Origin: Perilla frutescens
Taxonomy: Eukaryota; Streptophyta; Magnoliopsida; Lamiales; Lamiaceae
Direction of reading: 5' to 3'
DNA: 64,000 bases
Assembly (NCBI GenBank): GCA_026008535.1
Contig: BRKX01000001.1
Location: 71,064,317-71,128,316 of the forward strand
The position numbers and the translations under genes are program-made. The notes under the pieces are model-generated. The model worked only from the letters and a program-made list of their open reading frames with translations, was not told the origin of the DNA and did not search any database. Positions within the stretch are counted from its first letter, which is position 1. Each line of letters starts with the position of its first letter. This document shows positions 1 to 10,778 of the stretch, piece by piece.

Positions 1-900
1 TCATAGTTTGATGAATTATACTCGCCTCTGCATATAACTCTTTAAACAGAGCAACATACTCCCTACCTCTATTGCTTCAAATTGCTTTAATTCGACCGCT
101 TAATTGATTTTCAACTTCACTTTTGAAGTTTTTAAAAGCTTCAATAGCCCCATCTTTACTTCTTAAAAGATAAAGATAACATTACTTTGTGCAATCATCA
201 ATAAAAGTAATAAAGTACTTTTTACCGCTTCTAATTTGCATAAATGTTAAGTTACACACGTCTGTATGAATTAGGTCTAGAGATTTAGTGCTCCGTTCTA
301 CCGAATGAAACGGTAACTTAGCCAATTTATCTTCAATACAAACTTCACACTTGTTTTGTGTATTAAATTGGTTTACTTTTAGCAAATTTAAATTTACTAA
401 ACATTTTATCGCATTTAGATTAATATGTCCTAATCTACAATGCCATAATCTGAGCACTCAACAAACAAGTAAGCAGAAGAATCAATTTAATTAGCACTTT
501 CTTTTGCAACACGACGCATAGCCATTACATTCATTTTGAAAAGCCCATTGGCGGGATAGCCTCGACCAAGGAACCTTCCACACTTACTAAAAATAAAATT
601 TTCAGACTCAAACACTAGTCTAAAATCATGGTTGACTAACAGTGAGCTCGAAACCAGATTTTTGCGGATGTCTGAGACATGCAGCACATCCTTTAGAGTC
701 AGCTCCTGGCTTGAAGTAAGCTTCAAGATCACGTTGTCCACACCAGCCATTTCAGATGAGGCTTGGTTACCCATATGTAATTTCCTACCTTCAACAGCTT
801 TGTAGGTAGCAAACGAGCCCTTGTCGGAGCAGACATAATAAGTGGCCTTGGTGTCGACGAACCACTCCCTCGGGTTGTCCACATGGTTGGCTTCAAACAC
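1..900 (-). pseudogene. copia protease / integrase fragment
   Basis: Minus strand 900-487 reads as a copia protease, but the usual DSGA/DSGC active-site motif is decayed to DTKAT. 457-182 is the GAG-pre-integrase region, with an HxxxH...CxxC zinc-binding pattern (LWHCRLGHINLN ... CEVCIEDK) and the first catalytic Asp region (LDLIHTDVCN). Beyond an in-frame stop near 180 the integrase core continues to the window edge (frame includes GREYVALFKELYAEA). The window cuts the element before reverse transcriptase. Confidence 0.8.
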
Positions 901-924
901 AACCGTAGCTAAGTCATCGTCATC

Positions 925-1515
925 TCAACCGTCTTGATGGCCTTTGCCTTTATTGTTGTGTTCAGCCATGTGTGCACCATAATTAGTACGTCTTTTCTTT
1001 AGAGCCATGTAATGTTTGGACATGTGCCATGGCTTATCACAATTGAAGCAGTTACCGTTAAACCTCGTCATTGGCTTCTTCCATTTGTCAACTTGACTCG
1101 GGCGCTTCCTCTTATTGATATTTGATGGTCCACCACGTTCCATCAAATTAGTTTTGGCCTCAATCAGGAGTCGTAGTCTCAGATCTGTCTTTCAGTTATC
1201 AATCTCAATACGAAGCTTAACCACAAAGTCTTCAAGAGTCATCTCCTTTCGTTTGTGCTTGAGATAACTTTTGAAGTCCTTCCAACATGGTGACAACTTC
1301 TCAATCACTGCAGCAATAGTGAAAGCATCTGGAAGGACCATCTCTTCAACATGAACATCGTGCACAATGAGCTGAAGCTCTTGCACTTGATCCATCACTG
1401 ATCGGTTGTCAACCATTTTGCAATCGAGGAACTTTGCCACCACGAACTTTTTAGTTATGACATCCCCCATTTTGTACTTCTTCTCTAATTCTTTATACAT
1501 AATATAAACTATCAA
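925..1515 (-). pseudogene. copia gag fragment with zinc knuckle
   Basis: Minus-strand frame 1515-1192 matches the C-terminal half of the copia gag (UBN2-type) domain. It contains the familiar block around WKDFKSYLKHKRKEMTLEDF. Frame 1146-925 carries a CCHC zinc knuckle of the form CFNCDKPWHMSKHY, in which the last Cys of the CX2CX4HX4C pattern has become Tyr. A stop and a frame change separate the two parts. The N-terminal ~100 residues of gag are missing. Confidence 0.8.
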
Positions 1516-4158
1516 CTAAGCCATTCAAGATGTAATTTTTACTAGTACGGGCACGGGTGAGCGAGCGCGTGTGGGCTCATGGCCCACATCCCTGTGCACT
1601 TTAGACATTGCACTTAAGTATTAATACACTTAATACACTTATTAACAAGGTTAAAAAATCAACGTGAGATCATTAAATGTGTCTTAAGCACATTTTTCCA
1701 CACACCATAAATGTCCAATCGTGTGACCGATTTCAATTAATTTCTCACTCACCGAAAATCGAATTTAAGAAAATAAAAATATTACGATTATCTACTATAA
1801 ATATAGAACAATCATACACTATTTAATTCCTCTAAAATTAAATAACTTGATGATAAGTCCATTCATTTCGTGTTTTTATGAGTATTTTGTTCGTTATAAA
1901 TGTCATTTTTAGTGTGTTTTGAGTAAAAAAGAACCAGTATGAGGTCATGGGGCATTGCAGAGGTCAAGTCTGGCGAAAGGGGCATTTTATGCCCGGTTAT
2001 TCAAGCAAAATCCAAGCTAAAGATTCAGTCAGAGGCACAGGGGACTCCTTTCAGCACTCATTCTATATTCGGGTGGCGGAATGAGCATATCAGAGATGGA
2101 TGAGGCTGAATGTAAGATGCCGTGCCTACTTTGCTCGTGCAGACTTGACAACAATGGGGCTAGGCTAGGGCCATTGCGAGAAACCCGGGATCAGTTTGAA
2201 GATAGAGATGAAAAAGATAGCTATATTAGCCGAAGAAGAGTTGGAGGTAGACTGGACTCTTAGAGGCGTTGCAAAGAAGAGATAAGCCCAATCCCTAAAA
2301 AATAGGGATTTGGTCAACTTATGCTTATCCAGTCAGATCAGAGAAGGCACGCCAGTTTCGAAAATTCAGTGAAAACCTCAGCGTGTTAGGGGATCTCTGA
2401 TTCGGAAATGTAACTATTTAAGCTTCTTTAAATTCTGGAAACACAAGCTTTTAGCAGTCAGAAATATTGCTACAATTTTACTTTCTTGCATTTTCATTTT
2501 CGTACGCTACTTTGCATCAAGAAACAATCCATTGGCCTTAAGCCTTTGGGACTTAGGATTATGTTTTCAAACTCAGAGTTTATGTTGAGTATTTTGCGTA
2601 TTAAATTCAGCAAGTTTCCTTTACAATTATGTCTTTCATTTCTGCAATTTTAATTATGTCTAACATGCTTGGCTAGACACTTTATTTTGGTGTTTGAACA
2701 CTGAAAATGGTTTGAATATAAATCTGGACTCGTGAGGCCAAAATGAGCATAGTAATGCATGATAGGTTTCTGTTGATTCTTGTGCCTTGTTCCACGTGAG
2801 TGTGTGTCTGAAATGCCCAATGTGGCTGATCACTCGTTAGGTAAAGAGGGCACACCACTATTAATTGAATTGACGAATCGTGATTGTATGTTGGTTCATA
2901 TAATAATAAGGGAATCAATGGGTTATTGTGGGCACACGAGGAATTGATAAACACAACAGATCTGGATTCATCTAGGGCCATTGCTGTTTGTTCACTTACA
3001 TCTCTTTGGGGAACTGGGGGGTGGGTGACTGATTAGAGATTTAATTGACGAGGAATTGCTTTTAAGTCTATAATGAAAGGATAAATGAGGAGACGCAGAG
3101 AGAAATCCGGTCTCCATAACTAGATGATTTGTCATGTATGAAAATCGGTGTGCCCATGATCGAGTTGATATATATTTAAATCAAATTCAAGTTCAAACGC
3201 CAGAACCTTTGTTATTTGATATTTGCTTTACTTTCTTTTGCAGATTTAATTTTCAGTAGTGACAACAAACCAAACCCCCTTTTTATGATTGGTTACTTGA
3301 AGGTGGAATCACAACAGCTCTATGTGGGATCAACCCGTACTTATTAGCTGGCTATGCTCGATGTGGGCACATGAGTTATAAATTATTTTTGAACCCGAAA
3401 CGAGCGCGTTTCACTTGATCACCAAAAATCAAATAAATTGAGTCACAACTCAATTTATTACATCCAATTTTCCAATAATTTTTAAGGTTTAGGTTTCATT
3501 CTTTCAGTCATGTGCGATCGAAATTAATTGTTGACAGGTTGCTTGAAACATGTAGCTGCCATTTGCCAACAATGATCAACAAGGCTTACTAGATTGCATG
3601 CAAGTATTGCAAGCTAGCATGCATGTGTTAATGAATAAACAACCAGTGATGTGTTAAGACTTACAAAGAGATCTTACTTTACTTACATTGTGCGTGTATT
3701 GTGTGGGGGGGGGGGGGGGTTAGTTTATTTAAAATTTCATTTTTGAATTAAAAAAAAAACAAAAAAAAGTTATGATTATTATAGAATTATCAATATACTA
3801 ATAAGTTGTTGCATTAAAGATTTCAAAATTATCAACAGTCAACTATACTAAAATCAAATCATCCAAAACCATGCACAGAATCAAAGCGGGCCCTGATATT
3901 TTAAGTCCGCGTGAACATTAAAAATAGTGTCCCTAATTGAATTGATTAAATTAATTAAAAATTGCGCATAAAATGCACCTAATTTTTTCTACTCTTTAAA
4001 ATGATAAATTTTTTTTGATATGTTCAAATCTATAAAAAGTTTACATTTTAATTTTTTTGAGGAAAAAAAGTTCACGTTCTTTAAACAACCCTCAAACAAA
4101 AAAAGAAACAAATTTATTTTGAACAACAACATATAAGAGACTAAAAAATTCAATAAAA
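1516..4158. other. Intergenic, no gene recognised
   Basis: No convincing coding region is seen on either strand; short open frames here lack any family motif. 1850-2680 has the look of decayed LTR or leader sequence of a retrotransposon (TGATAAG-type start near 1849, long non-coding tail ending near 2670), but no second LTR, primer site or pol is present, so this is only a resemblance. A run of 15 G lies at 3705-3719. The rest is AT-rich unique-looking sequence. Confidence 0.5.
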
Positions 4159-4258
4159 TCTATACATATATTAAAGCAAAATCGTAAGGGTAAAACTGTA
4201 AATAAAAATATTTAGCAAAATATTGATTAATAAAAAATTCATGTCGAAAGATGTACAA

Positions 4259-4330
4259 ATGAATGCCTTTGGTCGAGTGGTTAGTGTCTGTATGGCTATC
4301 TCTATTGATCGTGTTCGAACCATGAGAGAT
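4259..4330 (+). repeat. tRNA-derived SINE-like head (A and B boxes)
   Basis: An RNA polymerase III A-box-like sequence (TTGGTCGAGTGG, 4269-4280) is followed 31 bases later by a perfect B box core (TGTTCGAACC, 4312-4321). That spacing and order are those of a tRNA gene or a tRNA-derived SINE. The segment does not fold as a complete cloverleaf by eye and is followed by T-rich sequence to about 4600, so a SINE head is more likely than a tRNA gene. Confidence 0.45.
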
Positions 4331-5302
4331 CAACTTTTTGAGAGTTTTATTTTTTAATTTCCTTTTGTTAGTTTTTATTATTATTATTTTTTTGGTTCTT
4401 CGCTCAATAATGACAAGAAACATTTTTTTCTGGGTTCTTTGTTCAATTTTCGTTTGTTTTTTTTTTTTTTTAATTTTCGGACCATCAACTTTTTTTCAGT
4501 TTTATTCTTTTGGAATTTGCGGGAATATTTTTTTTTGGGGGGGGGGGGGGTTAGTCTTATTCTTTTTTATTTTATTTTTTTTGTTAGATTTATTTTTGCT
4601 CTTTAATTAATTTTAATTAGAATTTTAATCGATGATAACTCCTCGAATCTATTGATAGTTGGAAAACTTAGCATTGAAGATCATTTATCTTCTAAATTTT
4701 ATTTACATTTAGATCATTGACATTTTGCCTTCTAATCATTATTTACATTTATCGAGTTAATTACATAGTTAGAAGATGTTTGAGTTATTAATTCTTTTAA
4801 TATAAATGGCGGATATTGGTATTGAATTTTTATTTTATTTTTTACATAAATGGTTGATGTTGTTATTATCTTGATTTACAATTCAAATATAAACTCGGAT
4901 CATTTCAAATCCTAAACTTATCACATATCCTCTCGAATTTCAATATTTTTTTTGTTGGAAAGTGATAATGAAATTTCCATTGATGTCGAACAAGACGCAT
5001 AATTGTTGGTTGATGAAAATCTTTTGTCAATTTTCATGAAAAAAATTAAATGTCTTTTAACAAAACAAAATGAGATAGGAGTTCTATATGTATGATTCTT
5101 ATGTACTTATAACAATTATTTCTAACACAATATGATATTATATAACAAAAATGTAATTAAGTTTACTTTAAAACAATATTGTAAATGTGCTTATGATTAT
5201 AATTTGAAAAATGACAAATATAATATTGTATATATAAAGTATCATTTGATATAATTATATGATTCTATATTATTACTATTAGAACCAACATAATTTCTTT
5301 CT

Positions 5303-5630
5303 CTAAAGAATTGTCAATTTAGGATCTGAAAGATGGATATTCTATCAATCCAGGACCTAAAAGATGAGAACTATTAATCTAGGATGTGAAAGACGAAAAT
5401 TGTCAATATAGGACCTAAAAAATCATGTATTCTGATAACTTTTAAATTTTTAATTATTTTTCATAATTTATTTATTAAATTTAATAGATAATAAAGGAAT
5501 TTATTGAAAATTAATAAAAAAAATAAAATAAATCAAAATAATGAATTTTTAGGTCCTAAATTTACAATTTCCATATTTCAAATTAGTGATCAATCACCTA
5601 TCTTTTAAGTCCTAAATTGATAATTCTAAA
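5303..5630. repeat. Inverted-repeat (MITE-like) element with internal subrepeats
   Basis: The ends are imperfect inverted repeats of about 30 bp (left AGAATTGTCAATTTAGGATC; right reads, on the minus strand, AGAATTATCAATTTAGGACT). Inside the left half, four degenerate copies of a ~30-bp unit built on TCAATxxAGGACCTAAAAGAT lie at about 5315, 5345, 5377 and 5405. No open reading frame. Target duplication not resolved. Confidence 0.5.
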
Positions 5631-5694
5631 AATAAAATTATTGAACTTCAAACGCTTAAAATAGTTTCCGTACATCGTACGGGAGAAATACTAA

Positions 5695-7113
5695 TATTAT
5701 TTAAAGACACATCTTCTAGCATTTTAAAGAAAATTCACTAATAACTTTTTCAAAATTAACATTTTCTAACAAATCTTGTTCGATGAATATCAAAGAAATC
5801 GCATTCAATCTTTTTATGTGATGTGCTAAATCATAAGTAAAACTTCAATAGCTTCAATTTTGAAAATCTCTTTTTGTAGATGCAAATTTAATGGGTATGA
5901 TCGATAAAATTTTACAAACATTATAAACAATATAATACATGAAAAAATATTAATTACATCTCAGTACAATGGGTCAAAATTGGGTTAAATTTTGCGGGTC
6001 AAGTTGTCCCCATTTGAAAAAAAAATCGCAAGAAAAGTATAACCCATGCATAACATAAAAAAATATCATTACTGCTACTTTGCTTATGAGTTTATTAATA
6101 CATTTAAATTTGATTTTATAATTAATCTCAACTATGGGGTATATTTATTTTGAAAAAAAAAATTAATTATCAAGTGCAATGCACGAGTAGCTAGATTAAA
6201 CAAATTAAATAAATTCACTTTAATTTTAGGGTTCACTAATTCCATTTTAGAGTGTATATTTATTTCGAAAAAATAAATGTCGAGCGCAGTACATGAGCCC
6301 ATGCGCTAGCGTCGACCAAGTGCACTGTGAATTGCTGTATCAAAAAATTTAAATTAATTCATTTTAATTTAATGGTGTTTATTTTTTGGGGAAAAACATA
6401 AATTAAAAAAAACGAGCGCATAGGTTCCACGCGCCGACTGACTGAGAAATTGGTACAACTATTAACCTTTTTAAGTAAGTCAATATATCTAGAGTTGTAT
6501 GTTGTTTTGGTAATACACATCGCAAAGTGTTTAACTCTTGAAATAACTATATTCGTTAAAGAGCAAACTTAATTTATTGAATTAAAAAGACAATCATTTG
6601 TAATAGAAATAATAAAATAATTTATAGAAATAGTTAAAAAAAAAAAGAGAAAAGTCTAGAAAGTGCATGTATGCATTGTAAATCTAGAAAAATAGAGAAG
6701 GTACGGATGGACAATTGATTATAAATTAGAAGCTATCCTTATAAATTAATTTAAACCACATGATAAGTCAGTTGGAGGAGAAATGATTGAAAACTATCTA
6801 TATATATACAATTTGTGTGTGTATGATCTTGATTGTGGGGTTTGCTATTTTTTTTTTTTTAGTTTTTTAAAAATTTCATTCTTAGATTTCAATGAAAAAA
6901 AAAGAAAAAGAGTTATGAATGCAATATACTAATAAGTTGTATCTAAAAAAAATCAACATACTAATAAGTTGTATCACCCAAAACCACATACACACGATTT
7001 GTAATTAAATCAAATATTCTATATCTATATCAACCTATATGTATCCTATATCTTATCCCTTACTTATGTTAAAATATGACTCAAGGCCTTCAATAATAAA
7101 GAAGAGACTAGAA
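5695..7113. other. Intergenic, AT-rich; degenerate ~120-bp repeats
   Basis: No gene is seen. Between about 6120 and 6450 three imperfect units follow one another. Each has an A/T-rich stretch resembling TTTATTTCGAAAAAATAAAT, a short GC-rich patch (AGTGCAATGCACGAG, CGAGCGCAGTACATGAG, CGAGCGCATAGG) and a TTCACTTTAATTTTAGGGTT-like segment. The GC patches resemble decayed Helitron-type hairpin ends. 6780-7110 is AT-rich with no recognisable content. Confidence 0.35.
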
Positions 7114-7972
7114 CTAAAAGCATTCTGTTGCCATTTGTGCTGGGTGATGAATTCCACCTTTATCCATCATCTGAAATTCAGCATTGAAATCACCACCGCC
7201 GTTCAGCCACTTTGCTTCATCAAAACTAAGTTGAATTTCATCATTAATGAGTTCTTTTTCCAAATAAACAAAATCCCTCCTCATTTTGAGAATCAGTATC
7301 TTCTTCCGCATCATCTTCCTCTTCAATTCTGCATATCTTCCTCTTCATTTTTTGCATCTGCATCATCTTCCTCTTCAATCTCATGTTTTGCATCATCTTC
7401 TTCTTCATTTTTTGCATGATCAATCTCATTTGAAGGTGTCTCTAGAACTCTTAGCCTTTTATTAGGCCTGCACCAACATAAATAAAAAATGATGCATAAA
7501 TAAAGAATGAAAATTCAAAATACACACATATATAAATATAAATATATAGAACACCTAGTTTCTTGAAATTTGTGTATTTCAAGAAAAAACTGAAATATAA
7601 ATATAAATATATAGAAATATACTCAATTTATAAAAAGACTAAAAAATCAGTGCATATACATAAGTATACAAATATATAAAAACAACCCAGTTTCTTGAAA
7701 TAAGTATTTAATAAAAGAATGAAAAACCCAAAGCTGAAAATAAACACACTGTATTTCAAGACAACAGTGCACATACATAAGTATATAAATATATAGAAAT
7801 AATCCAATTTTTAAATATTTAATAAAAGACTGAAAAACCCAAAGCTGAAAATAAACACACTATTTTTCAAAACAACTGCGAAAAGCAGACACAGACTGTA
7901 TTTCAAGACAACTGCGAAAAGAACACATCACCTCTCATGCGGCCACAACACTTCTCCTCCATCATCATCCAT
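7114..7972 (-). pseudogene. Small acidic Lys-Arg/Glu-rich protein gene, probably broken
   Basis: Not a recognised family. On the minus strand an ATG at 7972 opens a 41-nt exon (residues MDDDGGEVLWPHE, then AG|) ending at a GTGATG donor (7931). A good acceptor (TTGGTGCAG) at 7468 joins in phase to an exon at 7467-7323. The joined frame is 61 residues: an NLS-like PNKRLRVLE patch, then repeats of a Glu/Asp-rich unit (AKNEEEDDAKHEIEEEDDAD), ending at TGA 7323. Downstream, in other frames to 7114, the same acidic repeat and a non-repetitive tail (FDEAKWLNGGGDF...) continue. This suggests either frameshift decay or an unseen intron. Upstream, 7973-8340 looks like a promoter and CT-rich leader, with a TATA-like TTTAAATATCC near 8240. 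It may be a real short gene or the relic of a longer acidic nuclear protein. Confidence 0.35.
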
Positions 7973-8366
7973 TCTTGTGATTCTTGTGAGAGGGGATTTC
8001 TTGGAAAGAGGAGATTTGAGTTGAATTTTCTTGCGATGGTGAAAAAGAGAGAGGTCTTTCTTGAAGGAGAGATGAGACTTCTGAGTGGAGAGAGGAGATT
8101 TAGTAGAATTTTTTTGTACGATAGTGGGAGGGAGAGAGAGGTTTTTCTTACAGCGCGATGATGAAAGAGAGGGTGAAAGAGAGAGGGCTTTCTGAGTTGA
8201 GTGCGATGGTGTGCGATGGTGAGAGAGAGATGGATATTTAAAGACATCGAAGGCAGTTGAGTGTGTAGGAAAAATCCGTTTTAACGGATGAAAATGAGTC
8301 AATTCAACCAAAGTAGCCACATTGGTGGCTCCAACTTAACTGACTCTCAAATCTCAATCAAATAGG

Positions 8367-8619
8367 TGTTGGGTGTAACAACAAAAGAAACAAGAAACAA
8401 ACAATATAATGTTGCTGCACTTTGATAGAATATATGAAAATATGATTATTGGATTTTATGTTGTGTTATAGAGGCTTCAATTACATATGAATTTATAGAT
8501 GACTCTAACTCTTTATGATCCACATCAAAGTAAAATATAATACTCATGAACTACAACATGAATAATTGAAGCATAAGTTCTTATTTAATAATATTTATTG
8601 TTGTAAATTACTTTCAACA
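8367..8619 (-). repeat. 3' LTR of the second copia remnant
   Basis: A 253-bp segment runs on the minus strand from TGTTGAAAGTAATTTAC to TTACACCCAACA, giving canonical TG...CA ends. It lies immediately downstream of the polypurine tract of the copia pol remnant. The partner LTR is not in the window. Confidence 0.65.
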
Positions 8620-9838
8620 CTCCTCCTTAATTTGCAATCTTGAGCACATCTCTAGACTTCTCATACTTCTCAATGGGAACAACTTTGGTAAGAAAATATG
8701 CAAGTTGCTCCTTTGTTCCAACAAACTCTAGCTTGATTTCTCCTTTGCTCGTCATATCTCGAATGAAATGATGACGTAACTCCATGTGTTTTGTAGTAGC
8801 TCAAGTTGAACTTGCTGTAAATTTGTTAATAATCTTCTCAACCAAATTCCTTCACTAGTTGCATTAGAAACAACTATGTATTCTGCTTTAGCGGATGATA
8901 ACGCAATAGATTTTTGCTTCTTGAAACTCCACGAAATCACATTACTTCTAGGAGAAAATAGGTAACCAGACGTGCTCTTTCTATCATCCAATGATCCTCC
9001 TCAATCACTATCTGCATAACCAACCAATTTACACTCAGTTTCTTTCACATATTTGATGCCCATCTTTCAAGTTCATTGCAAATATCTCATTATTCTTTTT
9101 GTTGTTGCAAAATGAAGCTTACTTGGATCATTCAAAAACCTTGAAACCATACTTACAGCTTGAACAATATCCAGCCTTATATTTGTTAGGTAAATCAGTG
9201 ACCTAACAAGACTTCTATATATTTGAGAATCAACTTTTTCACCGCTGTCTTCTTTGCTTAATTTTTCACTTGTCGCCATTGGAGAAGAAACTGAATTACA
9301 GTTCTGCATGTGGAATTCTCCAACAGATCATCAATGTACTTCTCTTGAGAGATAAAAATATCTCATATCTTTTGCTTCACCCGAATTCCCTAGAAATACT
9401 TCATAATACCCAGATCATTCATCTCAACTTCGTCCATCATTCTTTGCTTGAAATCATCGACTAACTGCATATCAGTACCCATGTAGATTAGATCATCTAC
9501 ATAGATGCATATAATCAAAAAGTCATTATTTTGCTTCTTCACATAGAGAGAAGGCTCATTTGGACTCCGGTGAAAACCATCTTTGTGAAAATAGCCATCA
9601 ATTATGCTATTCCAACCTCTTGGGGCTTGTTTAAGTCGGTAAAGAGGTTTCTTGAGGCGATAGACTTTATCTTTATTTCCCTCAACAGAAAAACCTTGAA
9701 GTTATTGAATGAAAACTTCTTCCTCTAGCTCTCCATTTAGAAAAGCTGATTTTACATCAAGTTGGAATAATTGAAGCTCCAACTGTGTTGCAAGAGCAAG
9801 AACAACACGAATAGTTTCCATTCTAATAACCGACACAG
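8367..9838 (-). mobile_element. Second Ty1/copia remnant: RT, RNase H and 3' LTR
   Basis: On the minus strand 9838-9310 reads as copia reverse transcriptase: METIRVVLALATQ, LFQLDVKSAFLNGELEEEV, YRLKQAPRGW and the catalytic YVDD box in CIYVDDLIYMGTDMQ. 9309-9073 is the RT/RNase H connection and 8991-8752 is RNase H (DRKSTSGYLF, SSAKAEY). A purine tract (AAGGAGGAG, minus strand) directly precedes an LTR starting TGTTGAAAG. In-frame stops and indels occur throughout. The 5' part of the element is absent: the RT frame ends abruptly at 9838 against unrelated duplicated sequence. Confidence 0.88.
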
Positions 9839-10288
9839 GAGTGTCGGTGGATATTAATTTGTGAAGCAATTTAAATATAGAAAATGGAGGCTAGCTAGCT
9901 ATATCAAATTCTCTAAATAGGTTGGACAAATTTCACATACCATTTAACTATTACAAAAGGAAAAAACTATTAAAAATTGGTGCAATTAACTACTGGTTTT
10001 TTCAAAATTACTTTATAGATATACTAAAAATAAAAATTACTAGTTAACCTTCGTAACGTTTTTCATATGTTGCACCAAAAAAATATACACGAAATACCAT
10101 CTTTACCATTCTCAGCCCCAACAAACGGGGGTAATATTGGCGTTCTAGTATTCTACCCAATTTTATGATTCTTGCCTTTAACTTCTCTATAAATATATCA
10201 GTCTACGTAGACCAGCCAAAAACTGCCACAATTTCCACAGCCCAACACGTATTTATATTTTTTTCAGCCTAAAAAATATGCTGCAGCT
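9838..10288 (+). pseudogene. Leftmost relic of the microprotein gene: promoter, leader, first codons
   Basis: This stretch is a third, shorter copy of the sequence that precedes the two intact microprotein genes (compare 19499-20190 and 30206-30875). Shared landmarks are GTGTCGGTGGATATT at its start, the ATGGAGGCT..TATATCAAATTCTCT block, CTATAAATATATC (TATA) near 10190, and the CACAATTTCCACAGCCC leader. The start codon at 10278 and codons 2-4 (CTG CAG CTA) are retained. At 10289 the sequence switches to the 3' end of a TZF-B-like gene, so the rest of the microprotein is deleted. Confidence 0.75.
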
Positions 10289-10356
10289 AAGAGGAAACAC
10301 AACTCTGAGGCTAGGTCAAACTTCAAACATCATCAATATTATTAGTCTGTTTTTGG
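10289..10356 (+). pseudogene. Relic of the 3' end of a TZF-B-like gene
   Basis: AAGAGGAAACACAACTCTGA and the following bases match the codons for the C-terminal KRKHNSEAG of TZF-B (27160-27190). The match then diverges before the insertion site of the copia element. Matching 3'-UTR sequence resumes on the far side of that element at 15732 (TCAAGAAATCGAGTCATGTA). Only about the last nine codons remain; promoter, zinc fingers and start are gone. Confidence 0.7.
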
Positions 10357-10703
10357 TGTTGAATTCCCAAGCTTATGCCAAGATAGCAAGCTAGCAGAAG
10401 CAAGAAGAATCCATGCACAGAAGGTTCATGTAGTTTAGTTGAGATAAATCCCCATGCAGACGTGGTAAGCTTTGAGTGAAGGTTGGAGGGACCACATGCA
10501 CACAAGAAGATCCACACCGTTGATAGGGAATTCACACGGATCAAGCTTAATTACCGTGGATTGTAATTGCTTGATTAGCACGCTTTCCATACACTATAAA
10601 TAAGAAAAAACACTCTTTTGTAAACTGATTTTCCAATTAATAAAATTTATAGATTTATGGTATATGCTTCTATGATTTCATGTGTAGATTTACACTTTGA
10701 ACA
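10357..10703 (+). repeat. 5' LTR of the complete copia element
   Basis: 347 bp, TGTTGAATTC...CTTTGAACA. A TATA-like CACTATAAATAAG lies near 10592-10604 and an AATAAAATT polyadenylation-like signal near 10640, giving a normal U3-R-U5 layout. Same length as the 3' LTR, with about 15 substitutions between them. Confidence 0.95.
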
Positions 10704-10716
10704 TGGTATCAAGAGC
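10704..10716 (+). other. Primer-binding site (initiator tRNA-Met type)
   Basis: TGGTATCAAGAGC directly follows the 5' LTR. The plant copia consensus for initiator tRNA-Met is TGGTATCAGAGC, so this copy has one extra A. Confidence 0.85.
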
Positions 10717-10778
10717 AAGGTTCATCCTTGATTCGATTCATACATAGATTGTTCGATTGATCATCGATTTCAGTAACA

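Larger units (their letters stand above)
1..1515 (-). mobile_element. Ty1/copia retrotransposon remnant (gag to integrase)
   Basis: Read on the minus strand from 1515 to 1, the copia order is present: gag domain, zinc knuckle, aspartic protease, GAG-pre-integrase and the start of the integrase core. The order PR-INT, with INT before RT, is diagnostic of Ty1/copia. No LTR is seen at the gag end: the reading frame starts in the middle of the gag domain at about 1515 and nothing upstream resembles an LTR or primer-binding site. The element continues past the left edge of the window. Stops and frameshifts separate every domain, so it is dead. Confidence 0.88.
4159..5694 (+). mobile_element. Non-autonomous Helitron-like element
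   Basis: The left end begins TCTATACATATATTAAAGC, a typical plant Helitron 5' terminus (TC preceded by A). The right end has a GC-rich hairpin CCGTAC-ATC-GTACGG at 5668-5682, eight bases further and then CTAA at 5691-5694 followed by T. This is the CTRR end with insertion between A and T expected of Helitrons. No Rep/helicase gene is inside. The interior carries a tRNA-like segment, a 14-G run at 4537-4550 and an inverted-repeat element. Pairing of these two particular ends is inference. Confidence 0.5.

Noticed and set aside
2682..2981. 99-codon minus-strand frame in the left intergenic region
   Set aside because: No motif, no promoter or splice signals, sequence resembles decayed retrotransposon leader.
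4259..4330. A functional tRNA gene
   Set aside because: A and B boxes are present, but the acceptor stem and cloverleaf do not pair by eye; a SINE head fits better.
4160..4610. Long hydrophobic and Lys-rich frames on both strands
   Set aside because: They are translations of T-rich, A-rich and G-run low-complexity DNA inside the Helitron-like element.
7903..8320. Ser/Leu/His-rich frames of 114 and 130 codons
   Set aside because: They come from the CT-rich leader of the small acidic gene and lack any conserved domain.
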